Positions 22,810 through 32,031 of a stretch of DNA of 64,000 nt are shown here, piece after piece. Position 1 is the stretch's first letter, and each line of letters starts with the position of its first letter. The translations under genes and the position numbers were made by a program. The stretch comes from Spraguea lophii (taxonomy: Eukaryota; Microsporidia; Spragueidae), in contig LDOQ01000129.1 of assembly GCA_001887945.1 (NCBI GenBank), positions 54,309-118,308 on the forward strand. Direction: 5' to 3'. The notes below the pieces were generated by a model. The model searched no databases. It saw only the letters and a list, made by a program, of their open reading frames with translations, and was not told the origin of the DNA.

Positions 22810-24240
22810 AAATTTATATTTGATATTCATGTTCTTTTATATGCCATATCAATTCCGAGACTGTGTCATTGTTTTTCGGTTCTAGAATTTTTAATGGTTC
22901 GTCTTGTTGTTCTTCAGGTTTGTTGGCCTCATGTATATATATTTTTATTTCCTTTTCTATCGATATAATTTCCTTTATTTTATTGCATATTTTACCAAAA
23001 CCCATCTTAACTTTTCTTTTAACTGATTCCAAAACATTATATCCCAAAAATGTTTCTGAAGGAGCGCCTTAAATGATTTTGGTCTAACCAGTATTTGACT
23101 TATATTCAATGTTGTTTCCAAATATCTTATTTTATCATTTCTGTAGAAACTACAAACAAAGGCGATGGTTTCGTTTAATTATCAATTGCATCATTACCTT
23201 GCAGTTTGTAAGTTATTGTAAATAGATGTTTTATTTTATTTTTCTCTAAAATTCAGTATGTTAATTGAACGATATAATATGGCTTGGTCTGCCACAATCT
23301 TTCGGTAACCCCTAGAAAGTTATCAAATCACTTTAAAACTTTCTATCATCTCATAATCTACTATATTTTTTATTATTTTAACCTTGATAAATCTATTATA
23401 TAAATCTGAAAACTTTATTATTTGGTATTTTTTCATAAATAATATTATTGATATCAGCAACTTCTCATTTTTATGTTTGTTGTATTTCTTATATTTCTTG
23501 CGCTGGATGACAATTTTATTATTGTTTCTTTCGTTTTTTTACATTCTTAAATTGCTTAACTGTGTTATATCGTATATTTGCTCCGGAATATATAAGTTTC
23601 TTGTATAACTCGAGTAATATTTTTTATTTTCTTTTATATTCATTTAGTTTTTATTCTTTCAGCCTATCGTTATATTGATTTAATTGTGGCTGTAATAATC
23701 AGCTATTTCGTTTTCTTATTAATTATATTTTAATTTGAAAATTGAATTTCAAAAATAATATTTTCTCGGTTTTTATTCTACTTGACGATTTAAAGTTTAG
23801 AGTCATGCAATCTTGTTTCTGTTATTAAATGATTAATTTTCGAGATTAATAGTTTCTTACTGAATATTCAAATCATTTCATGTCCTTGAATTAATATCCC
23901 CGACAATCCCATTTCAGATGCGTCACAACTATATATCAGGGTTCTTGTTAAATTGACATGTTGTATCTTTTTATGTTCGTTCATGAATTCTATAACTTTA
24001 ACTCTTTCCTCTTCTCTTTTTAATCCAATTTAAACTTATCTTTGTTATTGACTTATCATTTAATTTATTTAAAAGTGTATTCGTTCTAGGTGTAAAATTT
24101 TTGACCTAATTCCTTAAACATAAAAAAACTTTTCAATTGTTTTAAAGACCTTGGTTCTATCTCTTATTTTTGGTTAATACTTTTTAACCTATATATTATC
24201 TTATTTGGATCTATTTAAAATCTTAAGCATTCTACTTAAT
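22810..24240 (-). pseudogene. Ty3/gypsy-type pol relic (RT end and RNase H), minus strand
   Basis: The minus strand reads LKQLKSFFMFKELGQKFYT near 24110-24160 (the block between reverse transcriptase and RNase H), then LTRTLIYSCDASEMGLSGIL near 23925-23975 (first RNase H Asp in DAS) followed by FSKKLLISKINHLITE near 23850. Further down the frame at 22814-23047 (77 codons, charged) may be a decayed integrase or tail, but I see no motif there. Stops interrupt all parts. It belongs to a different copy from the plus-strand pol relic at 26950-28440. Confidence 0.6.
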
Positions 24241-24394
24241 TTAGTCTGAATTTACTTTTATCAAAATCATTTTTTTTGTTTTCTATTCATTTAACAGTTA
24301 TTTGGCATGTTTTATATAATTTATGGTTGTCTTATATAAATTGATATATAATCTACAAATACTTTACAAAAAATTTATATCTTTTAATATAGGG

Positions 24395-24520
24395 TTTTCG
24401 ATCAATTTCGTACGATTTTTCAATCAAATTCGTACTGTGTCAAAACAACCAAAAATACTTTAAAATGAATGGAATTTTTTTCAATCAATTTCGTACGGGG
24501 TTTTCAACCAAATTTGTATG
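24395..24520 (+). repeat. Four copies of a 20-bp motif in the left end of the Tc1/mariner element
   Basis: Copies sit at 24395-24414, 24417-24436, 24478-24497 and 24501-24520, with the pattern TTTTC(A/G)A(T/C)CAA(T/A)TT(C/T)GTA. They come in two close pairs (starts 22 and 23 bp apart) separated by about 60 bp. Some Tc1 relatives have such direct repeats as transposase binding sites, so this is the likely role. Confidence 0.75.
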
Positions 24521-24530
24521 GCCCTAATAA

Positions 24531-25518
24531 ATGAAAAAAATACAAAAAATTGAAGTTGAGACAAGAGAACAAATCCTTTTTTTACATAATAAAGGTATGT
24601 CTTATAACGAAATAGGTGAGAAACCGGGATTGGCTAAATCTATTGACCAATCAATTATTCGAAAATTCAATAACAAAGATGTTTATCGATTGAAGGAAGA
24701 GGCGGGATAAATGGTATAAACTTGGTGATGTTGAAAGGACATTTATATCTGATATTGTTGATGGCAACCCAATAATCACTCTTAAAAAATAACAGAAAAT
24801 GGGAATGAAAAGTTTTTAATATCTGTTTTAACGTTTACGATTTTCCGTGACTTAAAAACTTATATTTATCGTTAAAATAACTAACCACTATTCCAGTGAA
24901 TCGAAACACCGACACAACAATCGAAAAAAGTATAGAATATGAAGAGAAATTCACCGCTTATCGTATAAAAATTTATTTGAATCATTCATATGTATAAACG
25001 AAACAGGATTGCAACGAGAGTCAAACGTAACAGAGCAATTATTGGCCAATCTGCATATGTAGAAGTTGAAGGTGTAAGATCAAAGAATTACACTTTTATA
25101 ACGACTGTGAATAAGAATACTGTAATATATTATAAAAGTAATGTTAATAATGTAAATGGCATTGGTTTTAAAGAGTTTTTAAGAGATCTACATATTATTA
25201 CTATTGGCAAATGAAGTAGCAATCAAATATATATTTTTGATAAACTAGGACACAACATTATAGTAATGTTGTCAATTTAATCTTGGAACTTAATCTTTCG
25301 ATTTTGTATCTTCCATTACATTCTCCATTTTTAAACATAATAGAGAATTGTTTTAGCAAATGCAAAAGCAGGAGAATGGTGAAGACACATTAGAGGAACT
25401 TTCTGGTCATATTGATGAGTGTTTTAATTGTATAACATCAGATGATATATCAAGATTTTTTAGGAAAATGTTGAGATATTTGACAAGGTGTAGGGATAAT
25501 GAAATTATATCTGAGTAA
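24531..25518 (+). pseudogene. Tc1/mariner-type transposase, broken
   Basis: The N-terminal helix-turn-helix part is open for 59 codons (24531-24710; REQILFLHNKGMSYNEIG and SIIRKFNN are visible) and then stops. A second DNA-binding block (ISDIVDGNPIITLKK) follows in another frame near 24750. The catalytic part reads FICINETGL near 24978, where the usual first Asp (IDETGF) is Asn, then TFITTVNKNTVIYYKSNV (25090-25145) and IFDKLGHN near 25230 (second Asp). The C-terminal end is open as EDTLEELSGHIDECFN to a stop at 25516-25518. Several frameshifts and the lost Asp show it is inactive. Confidence 0.7.
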
Positions 25519-25631
25519 ATTATTTATTCTACTAAAGTGGTTTTTTACACATATACTATCTTAAAAACTACATTTCTTTTAGTATAATTTATAATTTTTA
25601 AACCGTAGGAAATTGATCGAAAATCGCTATA

Positions 25632-26160
25632 AATATATTTTATTTAATTAAAAATAAAGAAAATGGCATCTGATAGGTTAAATACAAAATCCAGATATCG
25701 AGAAAAGAATTGTATAGTAAAAAAGATATTCTTTTAATATAATTACCGGAAAGAAAATGAAAGTAAAATAAGGAAAGACTTCATTGAACGGGTATGAAAT
25801 TTATTTTATTTTTGATTGCAAGCCCTCTATAAATCTAATAAAACCCGGGATTTAGACGTAATTAATTATAGCGGATATACCACTCAAAAGACAGATCAAT
25901 AAAAGGATAATAATTATAGTTAAATTTTAAAATATTAATTACAGTGAAATACAATGAAAATTCGATAAAAGGCTAGTTTTATACAACAGAAAAGAGCGCT
26001 GTATATGTTATATTCGGAAATGTATTAATAAATGAACAGAAAATAACAATATTATAAAACGTAATTATAGGATACCACGAAAAAATTTGAGAAATAAATA
26101 AAAAAATATGATCTTGTACAATTACTGCCCCAAAAAAAAGGTCGGGTAAATTCTTAGTAA
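25632..26160. other. AT-rich spacer between element relics
   Basis: I see no frame or motif that I can support on either strand. Confidence 0.45.
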
Positions 26161-26540
26161 TAAAATTTAATTATCATTATCTTCTTATCTAAATATTTTA
26201 AATAATTTCTCAATACCACTCTTCATAATATTATCTTTAAACATCTATTCTTTAATATATATTTCCAATATAGCTTTTTTTTCATTCGCATTTTATTTTT
26301 AATGTTTTTTTCTTTATTTCAATACGGTTTTATAGATTATGTATTGACACCGGTTTCTGGCTAAACAAAATTTCTTTTATAGTTAACAAAATTGTGTTGT
26401 ATAAATATCTTTTCCTACATAATTTTATTTTTTTTCTAACATTAAACATATTTTGGTCACAGGAATTACAAATCATATATGGTTTTAAAAGTTCTTTATT
26501 GCTTAAAAACTGAATCTGTGAATCCATAGAACAATTAAGA
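26160..26540 (-). mobile_element. Internally deleted Merlin element (second family), minus strand
   Basis: The frame at 26330-26527 (minus) holds a zinc-binding type start, YMICNSCDQNMFN, matching the broken N-terminus of the 7640-8520 relic. Directly after it the minus strand jumps to sequence matching 8415-8525 (C-terminal KEW region and the AATAATGATAATTAAATTTTA end). The whole catalytic domain, about 400 bp in the relative, is absent. It is therefore a deletion derivative that could only have moved with enzyme supplied by another copy. Confidence 0.6.
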
Positions 26541-26950
26541 ATAGGTAAGAATATATCATTTGAAAAAACATTAAATATAAAATTTCATTGTTTTTTTGAT
26601 TTTTATAAGTTTCTTGAAGAAAAATTATTAAACATGGATCAATATTTATTTATCATATCGTTTATGGTCGCAAACTACCTTTTCACTAGAAATATGATAT
26701 GTTATCTTTCTATAAATGTCATAGTATACCGTTGTTACTTATTTAACGTTACAAAATCCTTGGTGATATTATTATCCGACAATTTAATTTCCTTTTCAAT
26801 TTTTTTCGTGGCATCTTTGTATAATAAATCTTTCCAAATAAAATGCACAATCCACAATGGAAATGGAGTGGCTGTTTAATATAAAAATATCAAAAATTAA
26901 AAAAATAAAGAAATGTTTTAGAAATCGGGAAGAAATTTTTAAAAATTGTT
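26540..26950. other. AT-rich stretch, no gene recognised
   Basis: An open frame of 81 codons at 26634-26879 contains hydrophobic runs but no recognisable motif, no start signal and no relatives in the window. I treat it as chance. Confidence 0.35.
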
Positions 26951-27185
26951 AAGTAGAGAAAGACATGTCCTCCCGGCTAAACCTGATGGCTTTACAAAAT
27001 AAATCCGGTGAAAGTCTGAAATTTTGTTGCGATTTCCGAAAATTAAATAATTTGGTTAAACGTGATAAGTTCACCATCCAAACATTTATGACATAATAAT
27101 TCTTGCATAATATGAAACGTTTTTGATAAGAAATCTCTCGTATTGATATTTCCAATTAGAATTGGCGAATGGAATATGGAGAGAA

Positions 27186-27199
27186 GATGATCATTTTAC
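27186..27199. repeat. Target-site duplication, left copy (14 bp)
   Basis: GATGATCATTTTAC here is repeated exactly at 27693-27706. The two copies flank the SINE at 27200-27692. Confidence 0.85.
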
Positions 27200-27692
27200 T
27201 TTTTTTTTTACGAATGAAACTTTTATTTATCAAAGCTTCCTGGCCGGTTGCGGCCTACCATGGTCTGAGACCTTCGGTTCCTCGAGCGAAATTAAACTTG
27301 TACTAACTGGTTTCGTTACAGATATGCATTAATCTCATCTTACCTTATGCTCCAGAGTGTTAGGATTTTGCGTCTGGTGCGCGTCGCCGCCCCCACTTCC
27401 AGCTCTTAAGGAATTCCCAGCCTCTTTCGTTGCATAGTATTGGCCGAGTCACAAATCAATACAGGGATTGCAACTACATCAGCTGAACACTACTTTAATC
27501 TAGTAGCGGGGCCGTCATACAAGGCACAGCTATGCTGCGCTATCGAAACCTCACCCACTCAACAACCTTTTTCTTCTCTTCTGCGTTTATTATTATTTTT
27601 TTTTGTTTTGAAAATTTTTTCTGGATGAGGGATTCGAACCCGCCAGGCTTGGGGTTTGGTTACCACCCCACGACCACTGGGCCAGGCGGGAC
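27200..27692 (-). mobile_element. tRNA-derived SINE, full-length copy (493 bp)
   Basis: On the minus strand the element starts GTCCCGCCTGGCCCAGTGG, with a Pol III A box (TGGCCCAGTGG) and, 33 bp later, a perfect B box (GGTTCGAATCC). A body of about 400 bp with no coding capacity follows, and the 3' end reads AAAGTTTCATTCGTAAAAAA. It is flanked by an exact 14-bp direct repeat. By hand alignment it differs from the copy at 29111-29602 at only about five substitutions plus A-run length. Its G+C is far above the surrounding DNA. Head, tail and duplication are those of a SINE; it would need LINE enzymes in trans. Confidence 0.85.
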
Positions 27693-27706
27693 GATGATCA
27701 TTTTAC
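27693..27706. repeat. Target-site duplication, right copy (14 bp)
   Basis: It is an exact repeat of 27186-27199, next to the tRNA-like head of the SINE. Confidence 0.85.
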
Positions 27707-28479
27707 ACGCGCATTAATATCTATGTTAATTTGAAGTAATACCCCTGAGATTTAAAAATAATCCGTAATATTTCAGATGGATATGAATATGATATTAGAA
27801 ACCCTTCTGAAAGAATTTGTCATGTATATTTAGATTATGTCTTGGTTTTTGGTGAAATAAAAAGTATTTGGAATAAAAATTTTACTAAAATGATAACTTG
27901 TCTAAATGAATATAATTTAAACATAGTCAAAGAAACCTTAATATTCTGTTAAAATGATGCTACTTTCCTAGAATAATACTTAATAAAGTTTTCTACTATT
28001 AAAAACAAGAGAAACCCCATACCTCTGTCAAAAAGAAAATTATGAAGTTTTATAAGTAACGTTATAATTTATTGGGTGAAAATAATTATAAATGAACAGA
28101 ATTATAAGATAAGAATTCAAAAGATAAAAGAAAAAGATACAAACCCGCTAAAGTTCAATATATTACTGATGAGCGAAGAATATAAATTAGAAATAGATAT
28201 TTCATATATATATCTAAATTTTAAAAAGTTGTGAACGGAATTATAATATTTCAGAAAAAGAAATGTTAATAATTATATGAGCTTTTGAAAAGTTTAAATG
28301 TTTTTAATAAATAATAAAGTTAAATGTCGTAACACATAATAAAGATTTTAGTATAATTAAAGATAAGAAACATTTTATAGGTGATTTAAAAGTTGAGTAA
28401 TTATAAATACATTGTAATACTTAGAATTATTAATTAAAATTTAGAGGTAAATACGCTTAAAAAAGTTTGTTTGAATGTT

Positions 28480-29090
28480 TGGGGATTTTAAGACATGTGA
28501 AAAAATAACTTATATGAATGGAATGATTGTTGCAACAAGGTCTAATTACTTAATAAATGTACGGATAGTTTTATATTTGTTAATTGGCTAATGAACATAA
28601 GTATATTAAAAAATCAAGCTAGATGTTCAAAATGTAAAAAATTTATGGTTTCGGTGACTAAAAATTGTTTGGATAGATATATTTGGAAATGTTATAATTA
28701 TAAATGCAGAAATAAATCGGGTTCGATTGGAAAAAATTTGTTATTTGAGAGAATTAAAATATCTCTTACAATAATCATAAAAATAATATACGAAATTTTG
28801 TTTTTTCATTGTATAAGAATATAATAAATGAATACAATATTGATTATTCATCAATTAAAATAGTTATTGAAATTTTAGTTAATATTTTTGATAACTTAAA
28901 GAAACAACATTTAAAATCAGAAAAGTTGATAACAGAGCATATAAAAATATTTTTTTTTCTAAACATGAAAAATTTTAATTTTCATAAAATATTAACAGAT
29001 TTAAGGTAAAGCAATGAAGTTTTGAATCTATTTCTATACTTTTTTTCTAATTTATTTTACTTTTTTTACATGCCATAAAACTCCAAAAAA
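28480..29090 (+). mobile_element. Internally deleted Merlin element (relative of 2730-3680)
   Basis: The first 400 bp follow 2730-3130 closely, including NWLMNISILKNQARCSKCKK near 28577, IWKCYNYKCRNKSGS (zinc ribbon with both C-x-C pairs) and YKNIINEYNIDYSS. Near 28890 the sequence jumps to the C-terminal end (KKQHLKSEKLITEHI), which lies about 390 bp further on in the relative. The block with EIDES and VTDNW is gone. The ends are roughly inverted (GGGGATTTTAAGACATG at 28480 and CATGCCATAAAACTCC at 29069-29084). It is a non-autonomous derivative of about 600 bp. Confidence 0.7.
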
Positions 29091-29097
29091 GTTTTTT

Positions 29098-29110
29098 TTA
29101 CAATAGCAAA
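29098..29110. repeat. Target-site duplication, left copy (13 bp)
   Basis: TTACAATAGCAAA is repeated exactly at 29603-29615 and flanks the SINE at 29111-29602. Confidence 0.85.
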
Positions 29111-29118
29111 GTCCCGTC

Positions 29119-29129
29119 TGGCCCAGTGG
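29119..29129 (+). promoter_or_regulatory. Pol III A box in the SINE head
   Basis: TGGCCCAGTGG fits the tRNA A-box pattern TRGCNNAGYNGG. It is conserved in the 27.2 kb copy and, as TGACCCAGTGG, in the 50.4 kb copy. Confidence 0.75.
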
Positions 29130-29162
29130 TCGTGGGGTGGTAACCAAACCCCAAGCCTGGCG

Positions 29163-29173
29163 GGTTCGAATCC
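29163..29173 (+). promoter_or_regulatory. Pol III B box in the SINE head
   Basis: GGTTCGAATCC is an exact match to the B-box consensus GGTTCGANTCC. The same 11 bases occur in all four long copies, including the otherwise decayed one at 30.7 kb. Confidence 0.8.
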
Positions 29174-29602
29174 CTCATCCAGAAAAAAATTTTCAAAACA
29201 AAAAAAAATAATAATAAACGGAGAAGAGAAGAAAAAGGTTGTTGAGTGGGTGAGGTTTCGATAGCGCAGCATAGCTGTGCCTTGTATGACGGCCCCGCTA
29301 CTAGATTAAAGTAGTGTTTAGCTGATGTAGTTGCAATCCCTGTATTGATTTGTGACTCGGCCAATACTATGCAACGAAAGAGGCTGGGAATTCCTTAAGA
29401 GCTGGAAGTGGGGGCGGCGACGCGCACCAGACGCAAAATCCTAACACTCTGGAGCATAAGGTAAGATGAGATTAATGCATATCTGTAGCGAAACCAGTTA
29501 GTACAAGTTTAATTTCGCTCGAGGAACCGAAGGTCTCAGACCATGGTAGGCCGCAACCGGCCAGGAAGCTTTGATAAATAAAAGTTTCATTCATAAAAAA
29601 AA

Positions 29603-29615
29603 TTACAATAGCAAA
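29603..29615. repeat. Target-site duplication, right copy (13 bp)
   Basis: It is an exact repeat of 29098-29110 directly behind the SINE's A-rich tail. Confidence 0.85.
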
Positions 29616-29639
29616 AATAAAACAATAGATAAGTGTAAA

Positions 29640-30700
29640 GAAGTGAAGATTGGTTTTATTAAAAATCTATACATATTTATTATATAGAAAAAGAATTAAA
29701 AGAAATAACATAAAAATATCTAAAAAATACTAAAAAAACTTTAAATGGGTATGAAGTATGTAATAAAAACGAGAATAAGAAATACAAAGCGAAATATTTT
29801 GATCACATTTCTATTTTCGGGTAAAGGTTACAATAGTTATCCTTAAGTTTAAAAAAAGAGATTAAAAATAGTTACCATGATAAATTACATTTAAAAATAT
29901 ATATTTGTAAATGTAAAAAGAAATCATTCGAGGAAATAAAATTATCAGAAAATATTTATAAATTATTTAAATTTGATATGTCAATTCAGATAATGATACT
30001 AAATTTAAAATAAATAATTGTGGGTTCGTGTAAAATAAAGAAATATCGAACAGATATTTTGTATCCTTGATTTTTATGGAAATAATGGTTGAATGCAAAG
30101 AGATAAGAGAATAATAAGAAACATTTAAAAAACGAGAGGATATAAAAACCGTTAAAACATGTTAACTAATTATAACAAAATATTTTATTGAGGCATTTGA
30201 TATAATATTGCATTAAGTTATACAATGGAAAACCTTAAACAAATATTTGAATATCAAAAAAATTATATTTTTGAATTTGAAAAAAGGACCCTATTAATAA
30301 ATTTAAAATTGGTGATGATGTTTTATTAGAAATAAACAAAAGAAAGTAAGATGGATAAACAGTTTATAAATAAAAGATATATTATCGAGATATTATCAGT
30401 TGATAAATATAGCGCAAAGGATATTAAAAGTATAATACATTCTAAACACGAGAATTGGCAGAGGAATACGAAGGGATGCATAATATACCAATGTATCCTA
30501 TTTGAAATTAGGACGAACACAATCTGGGATTGGAAGTGTTCTCGTTTATGAGAACTAATCAGGTATTATGTATCCTTTCTAGTGTGACATTAACAGTCAA
30601 CGATGATTGATTGTTCAATAAATTGATAAAAGAAGCGTAAAAACATCCTCTGTCGTTATAAATAACAGGGATGCGACAAAATTTTGAAACTAATATTTAT
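29640..30700. other. AT-rich region without recognisable gene
   Basis: A plus-strand frame of 66 codons at 30351-30551 starts with ATG, but shows no motif and no start signal. I see nothing else that I can support. Confidence 0.4.
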
Positions 30701-31172
30701 TAACCTGCTTGATCCCGTGGTCGTGGGGCCGTAACCAAATCTCAAGTTTACCAGGTTCGAATCCCCTTCCCACAAGAATTTTCAAAAAAAAAGAATAAAA
30801 AAATAAAGGAGAAAGGTTGTGGAACGAGTGAGGGCTTGATAACATAGTATTGATTATGCCTTGTACACCGGTCCTATTATAGACTAAAATAGTGTTTAGC
30901 TGGTGTAATTGTAATCCCTGTATTGATTTGCGACTCGGCCAATATCATACTAATAAGAAAATCATTCATCATCTTTAATGGTAGAATGATTACTGTACCA
31001 TAAACGAAAAATCCTAACGCTCCGGAACATAATGTAAAATAAGGTTAATGAATATCTGTAGAAAACCAGTTAATACGAGTTTAGATATGTTTTAAAACCC
31101 AAAGGCATAGACTACAATAGATTGTAGCCAATCTGGAAACTTCTATAAACAAAAGTTTCATTAATAAAAAAA
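30701..31172 (+). mobile_element. tRNA-derived SINE, older full-length copy
   Basis: It has the same order of blocks as the two young copies: a head with GTGGTCGTGGGG, an intact B box (GGTTCGAATCC near 30753), CTGTATTGATTTG, GACTCGGCCAATA and a 3' end AAAAGTTTCATTAATAAAAA. Numerous C to T and G to A changes and a replaced stretch near 30955-31005 mark it as older. The A box is degraded and no clear target duplication remains. It lies at the edge of the gene island, about 150 bp before the first gene. Confidence 0.75.
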
Positions 31173-31319
31173 TACATCCTATTCAGTTCTTTTTGATTTT
31201 TTTCTAAATAAATAATTCGATCCTCTAATTTTATATTTGTTTATCATTCAAAACTAACTATATTACCCATTTCTTAACATTATTTTTTAACCACTTTTTA
31301 ACATAATTTTTAAACACTA

Positions 31320-31325
31320 CCCTTT
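31320..31325 (+). promoter_or_regulatory. CCC-type start motif
   Basis: ACCCTTT directly precedes the ATG at 31326. The same motif stands before several genes in this island, and C-rich motifs just before the start codon are known from microsporidia. It supports the start chosen. Confidence 0.6.
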
Positions 31326-31664
31326 ATGATTCACAAAGAAATTTTTTTTCTCAAACTTTTACAATACCGCTACAAAAACCAATACAAAAACTTCATGTTT
31401 TACAGAAAACTAGTAGAATTAAATAAAAGTATAAAAAATAATAACATAGAAAAAATTATAACTACTGCAGAACGCCTATATGAAATAATATCCAGTAATA
31501 TTCCAGATACATTTTACATACCACAAACATTAATATTGATGACACTTTCAGCAAAAATATTTTATTTTTATAAAAATAAATATAATAAAGAAATAGGTGA
31601 TAAAGTAGATGGTGAATTAGAAGATAAAGTAAATGATGAAATAGATGAGATTTTTAACATTTAA
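31326..31664 (+). CDS. Small RNase MRP (Rmp1)-like protein, tentative
   Basis: The protein has 112 residues. Near the N-terminus is YRYKNQYKNFMFYRKLVELN, which resembles the K-N-Q-H/Y-R signature helix of the RNase MRP subunit Rmp1 and its animal counterpart Nepro. A second helical part, IPDTFYIPQTLILMTLSAKI, fits the family's later hydrophobic helix. The C-terminal 30 residues are an acidic tail. RNase MRP processes ribosomal RNA in the nucleolus. The similarity is in pattern only and the protein is short, so this is a suggestion. The start is supported by the CCC motif directly before the ATG. The gene diverges from no neighbour; RRN3 converges on it from the right. Confidence 0.45.
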   Translation: MIHKEIFFLKLLQYRYKNQYKNFMFYRKLVELNKSIKNNNIEKIITTAERLYEIISSNIPDTFYIPQTLILMTLSAKIFYFYKNKYNKEIGDKVDGELEDKVNDEIDEIFNI

Positions 31665-32031
31665 AATATAAAAATACTATAGAAAAATATTATATAAAAG
31701 ATTATGTATAAATTAAAATAAAAAGATATTATCATAAATTTAAATATATTTCCTTATATAAAAATATTGATGATAAATTGAAATATAAAAATATTACCAC
31801 ATATAAAAATTAAATATATTTAATAAAATTATATTTTATAACAAAATAACATGGAATTTACTCTTTAAAGTTTTTTTCACAAATTTATTGTTTAAAAAAA
31901 ATAAATAATTAAAATATATAACCAACAATAATATAACCAACAACAATATACAATATATAAATACAATAATATAAATAAATTATATAATCAACAATAATAT
32001 TATGAATATAAATATAGTTAAAATAAATTAT
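31665..32031. other. AT-only spacer between convergent genes
   Basis: Apart from short repeats such as AACAATAATATAACCAACAA there is no signal. It must hold the 3' ends of both neighbouring transcripts. Confidence 0.5.

Larger units (their letters stand above)
24392..25627 (+). mobile_element. Tc1/mariner-type transposon, about 1.24 kb
   Basis: The ends carry inverted repeats: TTTTCGATCAATTTCGTACG at 24395-24414 and its near reverse complement at about 25606-25625. Both ends abut TATA (24388-24391 and 25628-25631), fitting a duplicated TA target. Inside lies a broken transposase (24531-25518). The left end contains four versions of the same 20-bp motif, the right end only one. Confidence 0.75.
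26950..28440 (+). pseudogene. Ty3/gypsy-type pol relic (RT and RNase H), split by a SINE
   Basis: Before the insertion the plus strand reads MALQNKSGESLKFCCDFRKL and KRDKFTIQTF (26985-27090), the N-terminal block of a gypsy reverse transcriptase. After it come a trace of NNPYFQM, then HVYLDYVLVFGEIKSIWNKN near 27820, where the catalytic YxDD is Y-L-D-Y, and a long stretch LNEYNLNIVKETLIFC. RNase H follows near 28255 (KEMLI with AFEKFKCF). The SINE at 27200-27692 with its target duplication interrupts the palm domain exactly, and removing it restores the domain order. Stops before and after show the gene was already decaying or decayed later. Confidence 0.7.
29111..29602 (+). mobile_element. 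tRNA-derived SINE, full-length copy (492 bp)
   Basis: It begins GTCCCGTCTGGCCCAGTGG, the same first six bases as the 27.2 kb copy read on its own strand, which defines the true 5' end of the family. The A box is at 29119-29129 and the B box at 29163-29173. The 3' end is GATAAATAAAAGTTTCATTC followed by ATAAAAAAAA. An exact 13-bp duplication flanks it. It landed just outside the right end of the deleted Merlin element. A TTTT run about 80 bases from the start could act as an early Pol III stop. Confidence 0.88.

Noticed and set aside
27440..27628. Open frames inside the SINE copies (62-88 codons)
   Set aside because: They are not conserved in the older copies and carry no motif; they follow from the GC-rich body having few stops.
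27600..27692. A genuine tRNA gene on the minus strand at the SINE head (also at 29111 and 50930)
   Set aside because: A and B boxes are present but no full cloverleaf with a 7-bp acceptor stem and a clear anticodon arm can be drawn, and the sequence repeats as part of a 490-bp element.
30351..30551. A 66-codon ATG frame in the element compartment
   Set aside because: It has no motif, no start signal and no neighbour context; frames of this length are expected by chance.
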